The position numbers and the translations under genes are program-made. The notes under the pieces were generated by a model. The model was not told the DNA's origin and ran no database searches. It saw only the letters and a list, made by a program, of their open reading frames with translations. From Noviluteimonas caseinilytica (GTDB taxonomy: Bacteria; Pseudomonadota; Gammaproteobacteria; Xanthomonadales; Xanthomonadaceae): 64,000 nt of DNA. How positions within the stretch are numbered: position 1 is the stretch's first letter; each line of letters opens with the position of its first letter. Positions 60,306 through 64,000 of the stretch are shown piece by piece. The stretch lies in NCBI RefSeq assembly GCF_018406605.1, contig NZ_AP024545.1, positions 186,001 through 250,000 of the forward strand, given 5' to 3'.

Positions 60306-61075
60306 GACATCGGGGCCCGTTCGGCCGTGGGTGCTGCCAGCGGTATGACGTCGCCGGCGCGCACGATGCGATGGCCGCGCAGTTCGAGGTGCACGCCGTC
60401 GGTTTCGCTCGCGTAGTGGTACAGGCGGCAACGCGCGAGCAACGCGGGCGGATATTCGCGTTCGAGATCCTCGATGCCGCTGTGCGACGGATTGCCGTGC
60501 AGCGCGCAATCGTGGAAGACCAGTTCGCCGGCATCGGCGTAGCGCGCGAGCTGTTCGGGGATCGGGCGCGTGTCGCCGGTCCACGCCATCGCGCCGCGCA
60601 GGCGCAGGCCGAAGCTCGTGTCGGGCCAGTGGTGGCGCGTGGGGAACACTTCCAGGCGCACGCCGTCGTGCCAGAAATGGTCGCCGACCGGGACAAGATG
60701 GAACGCGTCCCAGAAATTCGCGCCGCCTTCGGCCAGGGTGTTGGGATACGACGCGAGGCGCTGTTGCAGCAGCGGCACCAGCGGCGCGGGCACGAACAGT
60801 GGCATGCGGCCGCGCAGGGCGTCGTTCCAGTACAGCGCGCCGAACAGGCGTTCGAAGCCGCCGATGTGGTCCAGGTGCGCGTGCGTGACGAACAGTGCGC
60901 GCGGCGGCGCTTCGTAGTGCGCGAGGTACGTCGTCAGGCTGTCGTTGCCGCAATCGATCGTGAGCCACGGCGCGCCGTCGCGCTCGATCGTGGCCATGGC
61001 AGAACCAAGCGACGTCGCAAAGGCGTTGCCAACGCCCTGCAGGCGCAAGGTCCAGGGGGAAGCAGGTGCGGGCAC
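60302..61075 (-). CDS. MBL-fold metallo-hydrolase
   Basis: A 257-residue beta-lactamase-fold protein. Metal ligands include H65, H67, D69 and H70 (THAHLDHIGG), with later His/Asp in TRHHWPDTS, TGDTRPIP and HDCALHGN. The pattern is like RNase Z/beta-CASP-like small MBL hydrolases of unknown substrate. The GTG start at 61075 is 1 base after kdkA; the frame has no better start. It sits between an LPS kinase gene and moaA. Confidence 0.85.
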   Translation of the reverse strand: MPAPASPWTLRLQGVGNAFATSLGSAMATIERDGAPWLTIDCGNDSLTTYLAHYEAPPRALFVTHAHLDHIGGFERLFGALYWNDALRGRMPLFVPAPLVPLLQQRLASYPNTLAEGGANFWDAFHLVPVGDHFWHDGVRLEVFPTRHHWPDTSFGLRLRGAMAWTGDTRPIPEQLARYADAGELVFHDCALHGNPSHSGIEDLEREYPPALLARCRLYHYASETDGVHLELRGHRIVRAGDVIPLAAPTAERAPMS

Positions 61076-61076
61076 G

Positions 61077-61826
61077 TCAGTACCCCTTGTCCCATTGGGC
61101 GTCGTAGGCTGCGCGCAGGCGTGCGAATTCGGCGTCGACCTGCGCGATCTCGCGCGCGCCGCGATCCTTGAGCAGCGACCGGCGCAGCCGCGCCAGGTTG
61201 CCTTCGCGCCAGCGCGTGGCGGGGATGCGCATGACGCTGCGGTCCAGGTCGATCATCCAGCCCTTCCCTGCGTCGTCGAACAACAGATTGTGCGCGTTGA
61301 GGTCGGCATGGTCGAGGCCGGCGCGGTGGAAGCGCGCGATGAGGCGGCCGGCCGATTCCCAGGGGGCGTCTTCCCCGGGCATGTTGGCGCGGTGGGCCAG
61401 CGAGTGCACGTGGTCGATGCGTTCGAGCAGGATCGCCGCCCGGTAGCGGTGGCCCTTGCGCACGTAAGAGGCGGCGATGGGGCGCGGAACCGGCAGCTTG
61501 CGTTCGAGCAGGGCGCGCAGCAGGCGGAATTCGGCGAAGCTGCGCACGCGGTGCGTGCCGCGCCACAGGTGGCGGTCGCGGCTCACCCGCGCGGCCAGCC
61601 CGCCGCGCAGGTAATGGCGCAGCACCGCGCCCCCGAAGGGTCCGTCGACGAACCAGGCGGCGCCACGGCCGCCGGAACTGACCGCGCGCGCCTGGTCGCC
61701 CCAGTGCCCGGGGTCGAACCAATCCGGTTCGACTTGCCGCAGTTGCGTGCGGTCGAACAGAATCGCCCCGTATCCCATTCCTTCGCGGAACGGCGTCAGG
61801 TTTTCGTTGGCGTCGAACGCGACCAT
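61077..61826 (-). CDS. kdkA: 3-deoxy-D-manno-octulosonic acid (Kdo) kinase
   Basis: A 249-residue eukaryotic-kinase-like enzyme that phosphorylates Kdo in the LPS inner core. The catalytic loop is LDHADLNAHNLLFD and the metal-binding Asp is in MIDLDRS. The start region FREGMGYGAILFD and RDRHLWRGTHRVRSFAEF are typical of KdkA/WaaP-like kinases. It is divergent (24 bases) from a heptosyltransferase-like gene and leads a six-gene operon with the moa genes. Confidence 0.93.
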   Translation of the reverse strand: MVAFDANENLTPFREGMGYGAILFDRTQLRQVEPDWFDPGHWGDQARAVSSGGRGAAWFVDGPFGGAVLRHYLRGGLAARVSRDRHLWRGTHRVRSFAEFRLLRALLERKLPVPRPIAASYVRKGHRYRAAILLERIDHVHSLAHRANMPGEDAPWESAGRLIARFHRAGLDHADLNAHNLLFDDAGKGWMIDLDRSVMRIPATRWREGNLARLRRSLLKDRGAREIAQVDAEFARLRAAYDAQWDKGY

Positions 61827-61850
61827 GTCCGGCCGAGTCTAGCAAGCAAC

Positions 61851-62915
61851 GTGCCCACGCCACCCACCCCGCCACGATCGCTCTGCCTGCTGCGCCTGTC
61901 GGCGCTCGGCGACGTGACGCACGTGGTCCCGCTGGTGCGCACCCTGCAGCGGGCCTGGCCCGACGCGGCGCTGACCTGGGTGATCGGCGGCGGCGAATAC
62001 AAGCTGCTCGAAGGGCTGCCGGGGGTGGAGTTCATCGTCTATGACAAGCGCAGCGGCCTGCCCGGCATGCTGAAGCTGCGGCGCGCGCTGCGTGGCCGCA
62101 CCTTCGATGCGTTGCTGCAGATGCAGGTGGCGTTGCGCGCGAACGTGCTGTCGGCCTTCGTGCCGGCCACGCGGCGCATCGGCTACGACGAATCGCGATC
62201 GAAGGACCTGCACGGCTACTTCGTCAACGAACGCATCCCCGACCGCCCCGGCATCCACGTGCTCGATGCGATGGGCAGCTTCTGCGAACCGCTGGGGATC
62301 GTGCAGGACGAAGTGGCCTGGCACCTGCCCGTGCCGCACGCGGCGCACGACTGGGCGCGCGCGCAATGGCCCGACGACGGCACGCCGACGCTGGTGATCT
62401 CGCCGTGTTCGAGCCACGTGTTGCGCAACTGGCGCGCCGATCGCCATGCCGCGCTCGCCGACCATGCAGTCTCGCGTGGCTGGCGCGTGGTGTTGTGCGG
62501 CGGGCGCAGTGCACTGGAACGCGCGACCGCCGATGAAATCCTGGCGACGATGCGTTCGCCCGCGCTGGACCTGGTGGGCAGGGACACGCTGAAGCAATTG
62601 CCCGCGTTGCTCGCGCGCGCCGACCTGGTGGTGACGCCCGATTCCGGCCCGATGCACATCGCCAACGCGATGGGCACGAAGGTGCTCGGCCTGCATGCGG
62701 CGAGCAACCCGAAGCGCAGTGGTCCGTATTCGGACAAGCGCTATTGCGTGGATCGCTACGACGACGCGGCGCAGCGCTTCCTCGGCAAGCCGGCCGAGGC
62801 GTTGCGCTGGGGCACGAAGATCGAACACCCCGGGGTGATGGACCTGGTGACGGTGGACGACGCGATCGCGGCGTTCGAACGGCTGCTCGCCGACCGGCGC
62901 GCCGGGCGGGTGTGA
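61851..62915 (+). CDS. Glycosyltransferase family 9 (LPS heptosyltransferase-like)
   Basis: A 354-residue GT9 enzyme. N-terminal LCLLRLSALGDVTHVVPLVR is the GT9 signature; the C-terminal donor-binding domain has PCSSHVLRNWRADRH, VTPDSGPMHIANAMG and LHAASNPKRSGPY. The last is typical of heptosyltransferase I. It starts with GTG at 61851. Neighbouring kdkA suggests inner-core LPS assembly. Confidence 0.88.
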   Translation: MPTPPTPPRSLCLLRLSALGDVTHVVPLVRTLQRAWPDAALTWVIGGGEYKLLEGLPGVEFIVYDKRSGLPGMLKLRRALRGRTFDALLQMQVALRANVLSAFVPATRRIGYDESRSKDLHGYFVNERIPDRPGIHVLDAMGSFCEPLGIVQDEVAWHLPVPHAAHDWARAQWPDDGTPTLVISPCSSHVLRNWRADRHAALADHAVSRGWRVVLCGGRSALERATADEILATMRSPALDLVGRDTLKQLPALLARADLVVTPDSGPMHIANAMGTKVLGLHAASNPKRSGPYSDKRYCVDRYDDAAQRFLGKPAEALRWGTKIEHPGVMDLVTVDDAIAAFERLLADRRAGRV

Positions 62916-62934
62916 GCCGCCCGGACGCGGCGTC

Positions 62935-64000
62935 TTACCGCTGCGTCGCCGTCCAACCCAGCGCGAGCGGCCACGGGACCGGCGAAGCGAGCATTGCGCG
63001 CACCGTCCCCATCGTGCTTTGCCATGCCATGCGCGCGACCTTCTGCGACGCGGCCCACACGGCATCGACCGTGGATGCCGGCGATGCATCGACGGTGGCG
63101 TCGTCCATCTGCCCCGGCAACAACGGCGCGGACTTGCGGCGCACCTGCGGCGGTCGCTTGGGTTTCGCCCCTTCGACGACATGGCGACAGGTGCCGTACA
63201 GCACTTCGAAGTTGAACACGCTGTCGGCCAGCGCAACGTCGCGGCAGCCATCGCTGTTGATGTCGCCGGTGTCCATGGCGTAGTCCGACGGCATGTTGCG
63301 CGAACCGATCCAGTACTTGACCTCTTCGTCGAGGAAACGCGAACCGTCGGCCCGGAAGGCTTGCTGCATCAGTCCGATCGATTCCCACCCGTCGTGGAGC
63401 ACGACGATGTCGTCCATGCCGTCGTTGTTGAAATCCCCGACCTCCATGTTCGTCGGGGAGTCGAAGGCACGACGCGACCCGTCGTACACGATCGCGCCGC
63501 CAGGCAGTTCACGGAAATGCGCGTACTCCGCGCCGAACTCACCGCCGGACAGGCCATTGCTGTTCGCGTCGCGGGCGACGTAGAAATCCAGGAGCCCGTC
63601 GCCGTCGAAGTCCCCGATGGCGAGGTCATCCCGGAAATACGGCCGCCCCGTGCGGACTTCGAAGGGAGGACGCAACCCGCCCGTGCCGTCGTTGAGGAAG
63701 ATGCGCAGGCCGCTGTCGTATTGGGCAATGCCGTTGGCTTGGCCCACGTCCTGGAACATCGAGACGATGTCGGGCCAGCCGTCATGGTTGACGTCGCGCA
63801 CGCGCGGCCTGCCACTCGCCTGATAGGGAAATTCGCCCTTGCTCGAGTAGCCGCCCTTTCCGTCGCCATGGAACACGGCGATCGCCCAGCGATAGAACGG
63901 CGAGCTGCCGCCTTCCGGATCGCCGTACAGGAAAGCGACCACGTCCATGTGCCCGTCGCGATCCATGTCCGCGGCCGCGACGCCGTTCGGGACGGTGGCA
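62935..64000 (-). CDS. FG-GAP/VCBS repeat protein, partial (5' end beyond window)
   Basis: The C-terminal ~355 residues of a larger protein; translation continues beyond the right edge (the last codons read ATVPNGVAAADMDRDGHMDV). At least five calcium-type repeats with DxDxDG cores occur: MDRDGHMDVV, DVNHDGWPDIV, IGDFDGDGLLDF, VGDFNNDGMDDIV and DINSDGCRDVAL. They form a beta-propeller of the integrin-alpha/VCBS type. A basic tail follows (GAKPKRPPQVRRKS). Likely secreted or surface-exposed; function unknown. Confidence 0.85.
   Translation of the reverse strand, partial: ATVPNGVAAADMDRDGHMDVVAFLYGDPEGGSSPFYRWAIAVFHGDGKGGYSSKGEFPYQASGRPRVRDVNHDGWPDIVSMFQDVGQANGIAQYDSGLRIFLNDGTGGLRPPFEVRTGRPYFRDDLAIGDFDGDGLLDFYVARDANSNGLSGGEFGAEYAHFRELPGGAIVYDGSRRAFDSPTNMEVGDFNNDGMDDIVVLHDGWESIGLMQQAFRADGSRFLDEEVKYWIGSRNMPSDYAMDTGDINSDGCRDVALADSVFNFEVLYGTCRHVVEGAKPKRPPQVRRKSAPLLPGQMDDATVDASPASTVDAVWAASQKVARMAWQSTMGTVRAMLASPVPWPLALGWTATQR

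Noticed and set aside
60302..61075. Molybdenum-cofactor riboswitch before moaA
   Set aside because: moaA overlaps the preceding gene by four bases, leaving no leader for a riboswitch; none was seen ahead of kdkA either, where the gap is only 24 bases.
1..64000. Prophage, integrase or insertion sequence
   Set aside because: No transposase, integrase, phage structural gene or terminal repeats were recognised; gene order is that of a core chromosome.

Overview
This is a 64-kb, very GC-rich, gene-dense bacterial chromosome segment. Gene content and order point to the Xanthomonadaceae/Lysobacteraceae, closest in feel to Lysobacter or Luteimonas. The main evidence is the rpoE-rseA-mucD stress locus without rseB, the type IV pilus PilZ protein at the end of the fab/pab/mltG/tmk/holB run, the thioinosine-type phosphorylase beside hpt and nagZ, and the KdkA/heptosyltransferase LPS-core pair. 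It is an inference from gene content, not from a 16S sequence. I saw no prophage, IS element, plasmid genes or CRISPR array. Almost everything is core metabolism, and no gap between genes exceeds 300 bases.

Layout. 1-2211: a FabH-like ketoacyl synthase and an OleD-like reductase (cut by the left edge), divergent from a helix-turn-helix regulator. 2341-8601: a small orphan protein, a single-domain response regulator, photolyase, ispG, xseA and an aldehyde dehydrogenase. 8605-9255: a ParE/ParD-type toxin-antitoxin locus whose toxin has no standard start codon, plus its probable operator. 9457-12324: a GAF-GAF-GGDEF-EAL protein, divergent from an overlapping run of five genes (12595-17077: ECF sigma factor, membrane-anchored possible anti-sigma, YigZ, ABC exporter, HD hydrolase). 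17074-22755: AidB-like dehydrogenase, cold-shock protein, nucleoside salvage/cell-wall recycling operon, rlmD. 22822-25505: a YdbL/YdbH envelope pair. 25534-30988: recO-era-rnc-DUF4845-lepB-lepA. 31093-34164: rpoE-rseA-mucD envelope-stress operon with a probable sigma-E promoter. 34353-36404: a FadB-type fusion enzyme. 36412-47094: a 12-gene run on the minus strand (YceD, rpmF, fabH, fabD, fabG, acpP, fabF, pabB, pabC, mltG, tmk, holB, pilZ), many joined by 4-bp overlaps. 47213-54085: a TM/coiled-coil protein with maf, a GT39-like membrane glycosyltransferase, and MoxR-DUF58-transglutaminase. 54173-58032: Slp lipoprotein, HIT protein, recR, ybaB, dnaX, SRP RNA and tRNA-Ser. 58124-61826: moaE-moaD-moaC-moaA, a metallo-hydrolase and kdkA as one tight operon. 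61851-62915: a heptosyltransferase-like gene. 62935-64000: an FG-GAP/VCBS repeat protein cut by the right edge.

The genes group into fatty-acid and envelope biogenesis, envelope stress, replication/repair, RNA/ribosome function and cofactor synthesis. The least explained items are the ketoacyl synthase/OleD-like pair with its regulator, the sigma/anti-sigma/exporter run, the toxin lacking a normal start, and a pair of inverted heptanucleotide arrays inside dnaX.
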